Source of the DNA: Dehalococcoidia bacterium
Lineage (GTDB): Bacteria; Chloroflexota; Dehalococcoidia; GIF9; AB-539-J10
Direction: 5' to 3'
DNA: 54,182 bases
Assembly (NCBI GenBank): GCA_016930935.1
Contig: JAFGFT010000036.1
Coordinates: 1-54,182 of the forward strand
The first letter of the stretch is position 1, and the number at the start of each line of letters is the position of its first letter. Position numbers and translations under genes: made by a program. Below, piece after piece: positions 27,147 through 35,295 of this stretch. The notes under the pieces are model-generated. The model saw only the letters and a list, made by a program, of their open reading frames with translations. It did no database searches and was not told the origin of the DNA.

Positions 27147-29606
27147 CTACTCGCTCCAGTCCTTCGTCACTGTCGGTAGACTCATCGTAGTCATTCTCTT
27201 GATAGCGGGCATCTGCGACAGCAGCATGATGATGATGCTGCAGACTGCGGCAATCACGTATGACCTGGGATAGATGACGGCCGAGAAAGACATGTTCTCC
27301 ATAGTCGATGACTGAGCCTCCATGATGTAGTTGGCGAGTTGGTAGCCAAGAGGCAATCCAATCAGTATGCCTATCATGGCGGTGCCCAGATTCTCCATGG
27401 TTATTATCGACCCGAGCTGGCGGTCGCTCATTCCTATTGCGCGCATGATGGCTATCTCCCGTCGCCGTTCGAGAACGTTGACGGTCACCCCGTTGAAGAC
27501 GATGGCAAGACCCAGTCCGAAACTCAACGCGAGCATCACTCCGACCATCGCGTACATTGCGCCCATGGATTCATCCATGTAGTCTTTCAGTGCCGAAACC
27601 TGCTCGATTGAGGCAACCTCCGGCAGGTCGTAGATGCGTTGCAGAAGCTCTGGTGAAGGCTGTCCATAGAACTGGACGAATACGCTGGTTGCCGCACCAG
27701 GAAGATTGAAGAGCTTCTGCGCTTCGTTTAGCGGCATGTATGGACGGCCACCCATCGGCTCGTTGATAAGCCCGGAGACGACAATCTCGGTTTCTCCTAC
27801 AGTGCCCACCAGTGGTTCGAGGTACACAGTGTCTCCTACGTTCACGCCCAATTTGTCGCTGATGAATGTGGGTAGGACTATGCCTGCCTCTGAGACCGTC
27901 GTGATACCGCCGTCAGGCGTGATGAGGCTGTACATCTTTGAATTTGGCTCAATTCCTCGTATGGAGGTGGACTGGGATATCTCTCCGCGCTTCACCCTGT
28001 ATGGTTGGTCGAGTAGCGCCTCGGCCGCCTCAACTCCTTCAAGGTGCGCTATGTAGGTTGCAGTTGATTCGCTGCCGGTTCCCTGGAGTATGACGCGGGC
28101 ATCGTAGTGTTGCGTCTTGTCGAACAGTGTGCCTGTCATATCCTGCACCATGTCCAGCATGGACAGTGAAACGATAATCAGTGCCGTGGCTGACATCACA
28201 CCGGTCGCCATGAATAGTGTCCTGCGTGGATGCCGAAACATGTTGCGCAGTGGTAGCTTGAAAGTGCTGTGCAGTCTGGGAATGAAGGGCAGCAGAATCT
28301 CAATGAATGTGCGATGGCCGGCCGGTGGTGCCGGCGGTCGCATGGCCTCGGCGGGCTGCATTCTTGAAGATGCCCAGCAAGGCACTATGCTTGCAAGGAC
28401 GGGTACAACTGTGCCGACGCCGACCCCCACCGCAATCACATTCCATTGTGGCACCACCTCAATGAACGGGAGGCGTAGAAAGCCGGCATAGTAGGTCGTG
28501 AGTGCACTGGCCATCGCGTAGCCCAGCAGGGCGCCGCTGATCGAGCCCAGTATGCCCATGACCAGGGCGAAATCGACGTAGTGTCCAAGTACCTGGCCCT
28601 TCGTGTAGCCCAGGGCGCGCATCAGCCCGATCTGGACTCGTTGCGATTCAACCAGTCGACCAAGCAGTATGTAGATTGCGAGTCCCGCCATCGAGAGGAA
28701 AAGCACAGGGAACAGGAAAGACATCTGTTGCAGGCCGTCGAGGTCTGCCTTCAGCAGTTCGTAGCTTATCTGGTCCTCGCGGGGCACCATGTAGGCTGTC
28801 CGAACGCCCTGCACGATGTCTATCTTGCGCGCCCCGATGCTGACCATGTCGTCTTTGGACGTGACGTTCTTAATGCCGTAGCGGGTCAGGATATCCTTGA
28901 CCTGCACGATGGCCTCGTCGACTACTACGCTGTCGTCAAATGCCAGGCCGATCTGATTGACCATGCCCTGCATGCCAAAGATGTCTTCGGCTCTCTGCTG
29001 GGGCATGAAGATGACGCCGAACGTCTTCGCCGTGGCAATCGGCTCCTCAGCACTTTTCGATACCCATAGGTACTCCGGATGTATGGCGATGCCCATAACC
29101 GTGTAGGAGGTCTTGCTCGCACCGTGCTCGATGACAAGCGAATCACCGGGTGCAAGCTCGTGGTACTCGGCAAAGAGTGGCGGGAGGAGTACCTCGCGCT
29201 TGTCGCCGGGGCTGAAATACGTCCCGCTCTCCAACTTCACGTTGCTGACCAGGGGGCGTGTGTCGGACGGCAGGGACACGATTTTTCCTTCCACTCTGTC
29301 GCCACTTTCCGTCTCGAGGTCCAGTTTCACGTTTCCGACTATCTGGCCCGCAGCTCGCACTCCGGGGATGTCGTCCATCTCTCTGACGGCTCGCTCCGGG
29401 AGGTAGTCAACCGTGATGAAGTAGTCTCCCATCGAAAGCACGTCGTACGTGTACTGGTACGATACGTGCAGGTTCTGATACGACGCGTAGACGCCCACGA
29501 ACGCGGAGATGCCGATGGCGATGACAGCGGCAACTGCGCCGAATTGTGCTTTTGAACTGCCCATGTCACGGAGCAGTTTCCGCTGCAGATTATTGATCGC
29601 TACCAT
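27147..29606 (-). CDS. ABC transporter permease, FtsX/MacB-type with duplicated module
   Basis: An 819-residue integral membrane protein with two FtsX domains. An N-terminal helix at about residues 20-40 is followed by a large extracytoplasmic MacB-PCD-like domain and a three-helix FtsX block around 295-410 (ESQRVQIGLMRALGYTKGQVLGHY). A second anchor near 465 leads to another extracytoplasmic domain and a C-terminal FtsX block (ERRREIAIMRAIGMSDRQLGSIITMENLG). This arrangement matches mechanotransmission exporters or lipoprotein-release permeases (AcrD/LolE-like long form). The ATG at 29606 overlaps the ATPase stop by seven bases. Confidence 0.87.
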   Translation of the reverse strand: MVAINNLQRKLLRDMGSSKAQFGAVAAVIAIGISAFVGVYASYQNLHVSYQYTYDVLSMGDYFITVDYLPERAVREMDDIPGVRAAGQIVGNVKLDLETESGDRVEGKIVSLPSDTRPLVSNVKLESGTYFSPGDKREVLLPPLFAEYHELAPGDSLVIEHGASKTSYTVMGIAIHPEYLWVSKSAEEPIATAKTFGVIFMPQQRAEDIFGMQGMVNQIGLAFDDSVVVDEAIVQVKDILTRYGIKNVTSKDDMVSIGARKIDIVQGVRTAYMVPREDQISYELLKADLDGLQQMSFLFPVLFLSMAGLAIYILLGRLVESQRVQIGLMRALGYTKGQVLGHYVDFALVMGILGSISGALLGYAMASALTTYYAGFLRLPFIEVVPQWNVIAVGVGVGTVVPVLASIVPCWASSRMQPAEAMRPPAPPAGHRTFIEILLPFIPRLHSTFKLPLRNMFRHPRRTLFMATGVMSATALIIVSLSMLDMVQDMTGTLFDKTQHYDARVILQGTGSESTATYIAHLEGVEAAEALLDQPYRVKRGEISQSTSIRGIEPNSKMYSLITPDGGITTVSEAGIVLPTFISDKLGVNVGDTVYLEPLVGTVGETEIVVSGLINEPMGGRPYMPLNEAQKLFNLPGAATSVFVQFYGQPSPELLQRIYDLPEVASIEQVSALKDYMDESMGAMYAMVGVMLALSFGLGLAIVFNGVTVNVLERRREIAIMRAIGMSDRQLGSIITMENLGTAMIGILIGLPLGYQLANYIMEAQSSTMENMSFSAVIYPRSYVIAAVCSIIIMLLSQMPAIKRMTTMSLPTVTKDWSE

Positions 29607-30346
29607 CTCAGTTCTTCTGGGTCGATGGGATGCTCGTTGACCGTGATATCCGATATCTTACCGTCGCGAAGCCGGATAACCTTGTCTGCGATTTCGCCAA
29701 TCGGGGCGTTGTGGGTCACCACGCACATGACCTTGTTGTTCTCGCGATTCAGGTCCTTCAAGAGTTTGAAGATGTGCTTGCCGGTCTCGAAGTCCAGGCT
29801 GCCTGATGGTTCGTCGCAGAGCATGACCGAGGGGTCTGTGGCGAGCGCGCGGGCAATCGCGACCCTCTGATTCTCTCCGCCGGAAAGCTCTGCTGGGAAG
29901 TGACCCTTCCTCTCTCCCAGGCCCACGGCATCGAGCAGTTTGTCAGCCTGAGGGTGGTCGTTCACGAGGTCAGCTGCGAACTCGACATTTTCCCTGGCAG
30001 TGAGTGTCGGGATGAGGTTGAAGAACTGAAAGACAAACCCAATCTGTGTTCTGCGAAATAGTGTCAGTTCCTTGGATGAGAGCGTTGTCACATCGAGGCC
30101 GTTGACCACGACGCGACCCGACGTTGGTGTATCGAGGCCGCCAATCATGTTCAGCAGAGTGGTCTTGCCCGAGCCGCTGGGTCCGAGGAATACGATGAAT
30201 TCTCCCGGCCAGATCTCAAGACTCACGTCGTCAAGCGCTCTGACCTCGACCTTGCCCATCTGGTAGATCTTGGACAGATGTTCAATCCGTATCGTTGGTT
30301 CACCTGTTCGTGTGCCCCTCGATTCTTGTTCGCGGACGCTGATCAA
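29600..30346 (-). CDS. ABC transporter ATP-binding protein, MacB/LolD-type
   Basis: A 248-residue nucleotide-binding subunit. Walker A is GPSGSGKTT, the Q-loop region is FVFQFFNLIPTLTARENVEFA (typical of MacB/LolD ATPases), the signature is LSGGENQRVAIARAL and Walker B is VMLCDEPSGSLD, with the switch His in VVTHNAPIG. The TTG start at 30346 is supported by an AAGGAGG seven bases upstream. It powers the FtsX-type permease encoded immediately downstream. The 153 bases between it and the tetR stop contain no gene. Confidence 0.93.
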   Translation of the reverse strand: MISVREQESRGTRTGEPTIRIEHLSKIYQMGKVEVRALDDVSLEIWPGEFIVFLGPSGSGKTTLLNMIGGLDTPTSGRVVVNGLDVTTLSSKELTLFRRTQIGFVFQFFNLIPTLTARENVEFAADLVNDHPQADKLLDAVGLGERKGHFPAELSGGENQRVAIARALATDPSVMLCDEPSGSLDFETGKHIFKLLKDLNRENNKVMCVVTHNAPIGEIADKVIRLRDGKISDITVNEHPIDPEELRW

Positions 30347-30499
30347 TCCTGGCCTCCTTCGCCTCTGCTACTCCTGAGAATACCTTTGGTGCCTCGTCCG
30401 TGCATCCACTGCTGAGATGGTTCAATCCCACCTGTTGGGCCAGAACGCATCAGGTAGCATTCCGAGGGTGCTCTCCTCCATTCGGGGGAGTTACCATCT

Positions 30500-31147
30500 T
30501 TATCGCTCATGAGTGAAACTCTCAGGCGTTGCCTCACCGGTGCCGATTCCCTCATACAGCAGTGACAGGCTACGGTGGATGCCACGCTTGGCAGAATCCG
30601 CGTCGACATCGATGCCGAGCGCGAATTGCGCGAACGGAAATGTCACTGCGGAATAGCAGACCATCGCGGCCTCTTCCGCGGTCACGGTGGTGCGCAACTG
30701 CCCCGTGGATTTGTAATGAGCAACAAGTGTACGGCACTGGTCAAGGAAGCGCATCTTCATGCGGTAGGTATGCTCGCCGTATGCGAACTGCCTGCTGATG
30801 GCCATCGCATAGAATTCCTGGAGTAGTCGTTTGCTGCATCGTCCTGCCATGCCATCGAGGTAGGAGCCGAAGAGTGCTGTCATGCCATCCACGAGGTGGG
30901 GTGGTGGGTTCCGAATGACTTCGGCACCCAACGCAGCCTCTGCTTCTATGTATCGCTCGAGCATGGCATGGAGAAGGTCAATCTTGGTGCCGAAGTAGTT
31001 GTAAACGGTGGCAATTCCCACTTCGGCGCGGTCCGCAATCTCTTCGACTGAGGTCTCCTCAAATCCCTTGTCACTGATGAGTTCCTCGGCCGCATCAAGA
31101 ATCTCTCTTGACCTGCGTTCCTTTTGCCTCTCTCTCAACGATGTCAT
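30500..31147 (-). CDS. TetR-family transcriptional regulator of the export operon
   Basis: About 215 residues. The N-terminal HTH is ILDAAEELISDKGFEETSVEEIADRAEVGIATVYNYFGTK, a textbook TetR DNA-binding domain. The C-terminal ligand domain is helical and not assignable to a ligand class. The ATG at 31147 has GGAG eight bases before it; an in-frame ATG four codons upstream is the alternative. It is the first gene of the operon with ATPase, permease and adaptor and lies directly behind a 13-base-arm operator, so it very probably represses its own operon until the exported or inducing compound appears. Confidence 0.9.
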   Translation of the reverse strand: MTSLRERQKERRSREILDAAEELISDKGFEETSVEEIADRAEVGIATVYNYFGTKIDLLHAMLERYIEAEAALGAEVIRNPPPHLVDGMTALFGSYLDGMAGRCSKRLLQEFYAMAISRQFAYGEHTYRMKMRFLDQCRTLVAHYKSTGQLRTTVTAEEAAMVCYSAVTFPFAQFALGIDVDADSAKRGIHRSLSLLYEGIGTGEATPESFTHER

Positions 31148-31174
31148 GACAGTCTCCACTGGGGCGTGCTACAG

Positions 31175-31204
31175 TATCAAAATATAGCAACCTATATATT
31201 GATA
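31175..31204. promoter_or_regulatory. Inverted-repeat operator for the TetR regulator
   Basis: Arms TATCAAAATATAG (31175-31187) and CTATATATTGATA (31192-31204) match at 12 of 13 positions around a 4-base spacer. The site covers the -10 box and transcription start of the minus-strand tetR operon. Confidence 0.75.
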
Positions 31205-31227
31205 GGCTAATCAAAAGATATTGTCAA
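31199..31227 (-). promoter_or_regulatory. Promoter of the TetR/ABC export operon
   Basis: On the minus strand a consensus -35 TTGACA (31227-31222), a 17-base spacer and a -10 TATCAA (31204-31199) are seen. The -10 lies inside the operator arm, so repressor binding would block polymerase directly. Confidence 0.65.
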
Positions 31228-31268
31228 GTCCACCAAAGCTGACTCGGAGCGAAATGCCACAAAAGAAG

Positions 31269-31296
31269 GCGGCAGCCTGAAAACTCGGGCTGCCGC
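31269..31296 (-). terminator. Intrinsic terminator after the acyl-CoA dehydrogenase gene
   Basis: On the minus strand GCGGCAGCC and GGCTGCCGC form a 9-base perfect stem with a 10-base loop, followed by TTCTTTTGT. It starts 31 bases after the dehydrogenase stop and separates it from the export operon. Confidence 0.8.
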
Positions 31297-31326
31297 TCCT
31301 GGCATCTGTTCCAGTGGTGAGGATTA

Positions 31327-32466
31327 CTAGGACCGCAGACTTCTCGCGATAACTTCGCGGTGAATCTCGCTTGTTCCCTCGTAAATCTCGATGAGTTTGG
31401 CATCGCGGTAGTATCGCTCAACCGGCATATCTTTCGTGCAGCCATAGCCGCCATGGAGTTGCACTGCCTTCGTGGCGAGCTGTTGTGCCATCTCCGACGC
31501 ATGCAGTTTTGCTTTGGCTGCTTCAGCAGTGTAGCGCTTGCCGGCGTCAGCCATTCGGGCCGCCCTGTACGTCAGAAGGCGTGAGGCATCGAGTTGAATC
31601 GACATGTCAGCGAGCATCCATTGAACTCCCTGGAACTCCCCCACAGGTCGTCCGAACTGTTCTCTTTCCGCCGTGTATGCCAGAGTGGCCTCAAGTGCTG
31701 CGTCAGCGAGGCCAATGGCCTGACCCGCACAGTGGATTCTACCGAGGTCGAGCGAACTGAAGGCGATACGCAGCCCCTTGCCGGGCTCTCCAACCATCGC
31801 GGATGCCGGAACCCGACAATCCTTGAAGAAGAGTTCTGCTGCACTGCTTGCGTGCAATCCGAGCAGTCTCTCGACCTTGCCAACGGAGAAACCGGGATTG
31901 TCCTTCTCGACGAGGAACGCGGTAATTCCTTTCGCGCCAAGGGAGCGATCGATTGATGCGAAGACCATGATGACGTCACCGACATTGCCTGCCGTGATGA
32001 ATGCCTTGGAGCCGTTGATAACCCACTCGTCTCCATCTTTGACTGCGGTAGTCTCGACCTTGGATGCATCACTGCCCGCCGCTGGCTCCGTAAGGGCGAA
32101 ACAGGCTATCTTGTCTCCTGCTATCGCCGGGGGAACATACTGTTTGCGTTGTTCTTCGGTTCCGAACTTCAGAATCGCGTCGGTGAATATGCCTGCGGGA
32201 GAGCCGAATATTGCAGCAAGCGACACGCTTGCCTTCGCAATTTCGATCGAGGCGATGAGATACTCCATCGTTGTGCCACCCAGGCCGCCGTATTCCGGTG
32301 GTACCAGAATGCCCAGCAGACCGTAGTCGGCGAATTTCTTTACCGATTCCACAGCGTATTGTTCGCGTTCTTCCCATTCCTCGACGTGAGGTAGCAGTTC
32401 TTTCTTGACGAAATCACGCACATCCTTCTTGAAGCTGATTTCGTCCTGGGTGAGCAGACTATCCAT
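31327..32466 (-). CDS. Acyl-CoA dehydrogenase
   Basis: A 379-residue FAD enzyme that oxidises acyl-CoA to enoyl-CoA. It shows the N-terminal helical domain, FALTEPAAGSDASKVETTA (FAD and substrate-loop signature), WVINGSKAFITAG, REQFGRPVGEFQGVQWMLADM and the C-terminal LIEIYEGTSEIHR with the usual catalytic Glu. Chain-length or branched specificity cannot be read. The ATG at 32466 is taken over a GTG three codons upstream on ribosome-site spacing (AGGT). It stands alone between its own terminator and the divergent dehydrogenase-aldolase operon, so it may feed or drain the same acid pool. Confidence 0.93.
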   Translation of the reverse strand: MDSLLTQDEISFKKDVRDFVKKELLPHVEEWEEREQYAVESVKKFADYGLLGILVPPEYGGLGGTTMEYLIASIEIAKASVSLAAIFGSPAGIFTDAILKFGTEEQRKQYVPPAIAGDKIACFALTEPAAGSDASKVETTAVKDGDEWVINGSKAFITAGNVGDVIMVFASIDRSLGAKGITAFLVEKDNPGFSVGKVERLLGLHASSAAELFFKDCRVPASAMVGEPGKGLRIAFSSLDLGRIHCAGQAIGLADAALEATLAYTAEREQFGRPVGEFQGVQWMLADMSIQLDASRLLTYRAARMADAGKRYTAEAAKAKLHASEMAQQLATKAVQLHGGYGCTKDMPVERYYRDAKLIEIYEGTSEIHREVIARSLRS

Positions 32467-32637
32467 GTATTGCACCTATTCCTTATGTAGTTCGTGCGCT
32501 CTACAGGATGCACTCGTGATTTGCACTGCTGCAGCGCGGCGCCGAAGTTCAAAGTATAGGATGATGCTGATGTGGCTCGCAACTTGAGTGCATTTGAGGT
32601 CTATTGGTACGGGCGTACGAACGTTGCCATGACACCA

Positions 32638-32646
32638 TGCTATAAT
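32638..32646 (+). promoter_or_regulatory. Extended -10 promoter of the four-gene catabolic operon
   Basis: TGCTATAAT is a perfect extended -10 element (TG at 32638-32639, TATAAT at 32641-32646), 40 bases before the GTG at 32687. No good -35 is visible at the right spacing, as is usual for extended -10 promoters, or an activator may be needed. Confidence 0.6.
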
Positions 32647-32686
32647 CGAGAACTGTTCTCATGTGATCGTGGAGGAGGGGGACCTT

Positions 32687-33652
32687 GTGAATCACGGCAG
32701 AGTAGTCGTCACGGAGCACATTGATCCTGCGGGACTCGAGATTCTCAAGAGAGAGACCGAGTTGCTCTATCTTCCCGATGTCCCTGGCCGCACGCTGGCT
32801 GACACGATTGTGACTGCTGCCGGTATAGGCGTAAGGCTGGCTCGCGTAACGTCCGACCTCATGGCAACCGCGCCCAACCTCAAGGTAATCGCGAAACACG
32901 GCGTGGGCTATGACAACATAGACGTGGCAGCGGCAACGGCACGGGGAATTGTGGTGGTGCATACCCCGAAGGCCAATTCTGTGTCCGTGGCCGAACACAT
33001 ACTCTCATTAATGCTGTGCCTGGCAAACCGTGTGTGTAAAGCGGACCGCGACCTGAAAGCCGGTCGCTTCCAGAAGAGAGAGGACTACACCGGCGTCGAA
33101 CTGAATGGCAAGACGCTTGGAGTGGTGGGGCTGGGCCGCATCGGCTCTGAGACGGCACGGATATGCAGCGCGGGCTTCGGCATGAGCGTCGTTGCATATG
33201 ACCCCTTTGTGCCCAGCGAGACGTTTGAGCGGACGGGCCACCATCGTGCTGACAGCCTTGTTCAGCTTCTCGACATGGCAGACTTCGTTGTTTTGTGCGT
33301 CCCCTTCAAATCGGGTACGGCAGGGATGATTGGCGCACATGAACTCTCACTGATGAAGTCCGGGTCCTTCCTCGTCAACACGGCGCGAGGTGGATTGGTG
33401 GACGAGGCCGCATTGTACGAGAGCCTTGTACAAGGCCATCTCGCAGGGGCCGCCATCGATGCATTTGTCGACGAGCCGCCACCAGTTGAACATCCTTTGC
33501 TCTCGCTTCCCAATTTCATTGCGACGCCGCATGTGGCAGGGCAGACCACGGAGGCAATGCGCCGCATGGCAACCGATATGGCTGAAGAGATTCTCCGGGT
33601 GTTGCGAGGTGAACGCCCACTGTATTCTGTGAATCCAGAGGTGAACAAATGA
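32687..33652 (+). CDS. D-isomer 2-hydroxyacid dehydrogenase (3-phosphoglycerate dehydrogenase-like)
   Basis: A 321-residue NAD-dependent dehydrogenase. It has VIAKHGVGYDNIDVAAATARGI, the NAD motif GLGRIGSETARI near residue 150, the catalytic Arg in VNTARGGLVDE, the acidic residue in AIDAFVDEPP and His in TPHVAGQT. It lacks the C-terminal ACT/regulatory domain of serine-biosynthesis SerA, so a catabolic hydroxy-acid role is likelier. The GTG at 32687 follows GGAGGAGGGGG. It is the first gene of an operon with a metallo-beta-lactamase-fold protein (4-base overlap), an HpcH/HpaI aldolase and a DUF6282 hydrolase. Confidence 0.87.
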   Translation: MNHGRVVVTEHIDPAGLEILKRETELLYLPDVPGRTLADTIVTAAGIGVRLARVTSDLMATAPNLKVIAKHGVGYDNIDVAAATARGIVVVHTPKANSVSVAEHILSLMLCLANRVCKADRDLKAGRFQKREDYTGVELNGKTLGVVGLGRIGSETARICSAGFGMSVVAYDPFVPSETFERTGHHRADSLVQLLDMADFVVLCVPFKSGTAGMIGAHELSLMKSGSFLVNTARGGLVDEAALYESLVQGHLAGAAIDAFVDEPPPVEHPLLSLPNFIATPHVAGQTTEAMRRMATDMAEEILRVLRGERPLYSVNPEVNK

Positions 33653-34410
33653 CTCCAGTTGCTGCAGACAAATCGCTACTGCCTGTGTATAGAATCCGTC
33701 CCCTGCCGCTGGCCTCGGTCAGCCAGTTCAGGAATAGCTTCACGTACCGTTTCAACGACGGAGTGCGGTTCGAGTTGCCCATATTCGCCTGGTACATAGA
33801 GGGTGGTGCTCAGAAGGTGCTGGTTGATACCGGGGCGAACGCCTACCACATGAAGAAGTATCGGAATTTTGAGGCAATGGACATCAATACCTTCGATGAC
33901 GCATTGCAGAAGGTTGGTCTCAGGGCATCCGATATCGATATGGTGATACAGACTCATCTCATGCTTGACCACTGTGCGAACACGCACTTGTGCACGAAAG
34001 CGCGGGTTGTCGTACAACAGGATGAACTCGAGTTCGCACTTGCGCCCCACCCGATCCTGGCTGCCACGTACATTCGAGAATTGTTCATGGGACTCAACTT
34101 CCAGCTCGTAAAGGGCCATACGGAGATACTCCCCGGAATCGAATTGATTCCTGTGCCGGGACACAGTCCTGGATGTCAGGCCGTGAGCATCAACACTGAG
34201 AAGGGCAAGGCTGTTATCTCTGGGATGTGCACCATCAAGGACAACTTCGAACCGCCTGCCGGCGTCAGAGAAGTCATGCCGGTCATCCCCCCGGGAATCC
34301 ATCTTGACGCCGTTGAAGCCTTCAATAGTGCACTGAAGATTAAGGGGATGGCGGATATCATCATACCTTGCCACGAACCTTCACTTGTAAACGTTGACAG
34401 TATTCCGTAG
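33649..34410 (+). CDS. Metallo-beta-lactamase-fold protein (N-acyl homoserine lactonase-like) with altered metal site
   Basis: A 253-residue protein with the MBL fold: KVLVDTGAN, a metal loop, PVPGHSPG and a C-terminal IIPCHEP. The usual HxHxDH reads H103-L-M105-L-D107-H108, so the second His is Met. The bridging Asp usually found in GD near the middle is replaced by M193 in ISGMCTIKDN. His172 and His242 are kept. One or both metal sites must therefore differ from classical lactonases. The ATG overlaps the previous stop (ATGA). Position between a hydroxyacid dehydrogenase and an aldolase suggests lactone or ester hydrolysis in the same pathway, though activity may be lost or altered. Confidence 0.75.
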   Translation: MTPVAADKSLLPVYRIRPLPLASVSQFRNSFTYRFNDGVRFELPIFAWYIEGGAQKVLVDTGANAYHMKKYRNFEAMDINTFDDALQKVGLRASDIDMVIQTHLMLDHCANTHLCTKARVVVQQDELEFALAPHPILAATYIRELFMGLNFQLVKGHTEILPGIELIPVPGHSPGCQAVSINTEKGKAVISGMCTIKDNFEPPAGVREVMPVIPPGIHLDAVEAFNSALKIKGMADIIIPCHEPSLVNVDSIP

Positions 34411-34440
34411 CGAGTTCCAAATCGAACGAGGAGGATGCAC

Positions 34441-35262
34441 GTGAAACGTGATATCGGGTATGAGTTCAAGCAGTCTCTTGCGGCTGGCAACAAGGCGTTC
34501 GGACCGCTGATAGGCCCTGGAAATGATGCTGCCCCGACTGTGGAGGCAATCAAGGAATTCGGCTATGATTTCTTCATGATCGATAACGAACACAGCATGG
34601 TTGACAAGGAATCCATCTACACCTACATCCGTCTGGCGCGGGAGCATGAACTCCTGATACTGATGAGGCCTGAAGAGAACAATGCCAACTTCCGTTCCTA
34701 CCTCGATTCGGGAGTCCAGGGATTGATGCTGCCACAGGTAGACACGGTTGAACGGGCAGCTTTTGCAGTGAACCAATCATTCTTTCCTCCGTTGGGACAT
34801 CGTGGTGCGGGGCTTGGAATGAGTCCTTATCTCCTTGATGGGATGGATCCTTCCTCTGACCCGCTTCTGGATATGATTGAGTATGTAAACAGAAATGTCC
34901 TGCTGTTTCCGCAGACAGAGAGCCTTGCTGGAGTGAAGAGTCTTCCGCAGGTTCTTCGTCTGGATGGTATTGCAGGGACAATCGTTGGTACGAACGATCT
35001 TGCCCTCGACATCGGGGATATCAAGCCTGGCATGTTGAGAAACGAGGTTAACAGCCAGCCATTTATCGAAGGGAAGTTGCGAGAGATTGTGGCGGTCTGT
35101 CGTGAAGCCGGTAAGGTAGCCGGAATGGGAGGATTTCCTCCCGAGGGATGTGCTCGCTGGGCTCGAGAGGGCTACCAGCTATTCACCCTGGGCTACATAC
35201 GAGACAACAACGCCGAGAAATTCCGACCGGTGTTGCAGGAAGCGCGCGAACTTATAGGTTAG
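34441..35262 (+). CDS. HpcH/HpaI-family class II aldolase/citrate lyase-like enzyme
   Basis: A 273-residue TIM-barrel enzyme of the HpcH/HpaI family, metal-dependent aldolases that cleave 4-hydroxy-2-oxo acids to pyruvate and an aldehyde. Seen: GYDFFMIDNEHSMVDKE (second strand and acid loop), LDSGVQGLMLPQVDTVERA, PLGHRGAG and the metal/substrate-side TESLAGV and GTNDLALDIG. In this subgroup DNEH replaces the more common DLEHG. The GTG at 34441 is chosen over the ATG at 34435, since GAGGAGG ends six bases before the GTG but touches the ATG. Third gene of the operon. Confidence 0.83.
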   Translation: MKRDIGYEFKQSLAAGNKAFGPLIGPGNDAAPTVEAIKEFGYDFFMIDNEHSMVDKESIYTYIRLAREHELLILMRPEENNANFRSYLDSGVQGLMLPQVDTVERAAFAVNQSFFPPLGHRGAGLGMSPYLLDGMDPSSDPLLDMIEYVNRNVLLFPQTESLAGVKSLPQVLRLDGIAGTIVGTNDLALDIGDIKPGMLRNEVNSQPFIEGKLREIVAVCREAGKVAGMGGFPPEGCARWAREGYQLFTLGYIRDNNAEKFRPVLQEARELIG

Positions 35263-35295
35263 AGACTGTGTAGCGCAATGGAGAGAGGTCTGAAA

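Noticed and set aside
28581-29069. 162-codon plus-strand open frame opposite the ABC permease
   Set aside because: Antisense to a conserved permease; the composition reflects the opposite-strand codons.
30410-30450. GGTTCAATCCCACC resembling a tRNA T-loop
   Set aside because: No flanking stem, anticodon arm or acceptor stem can be paired around it on either strand.
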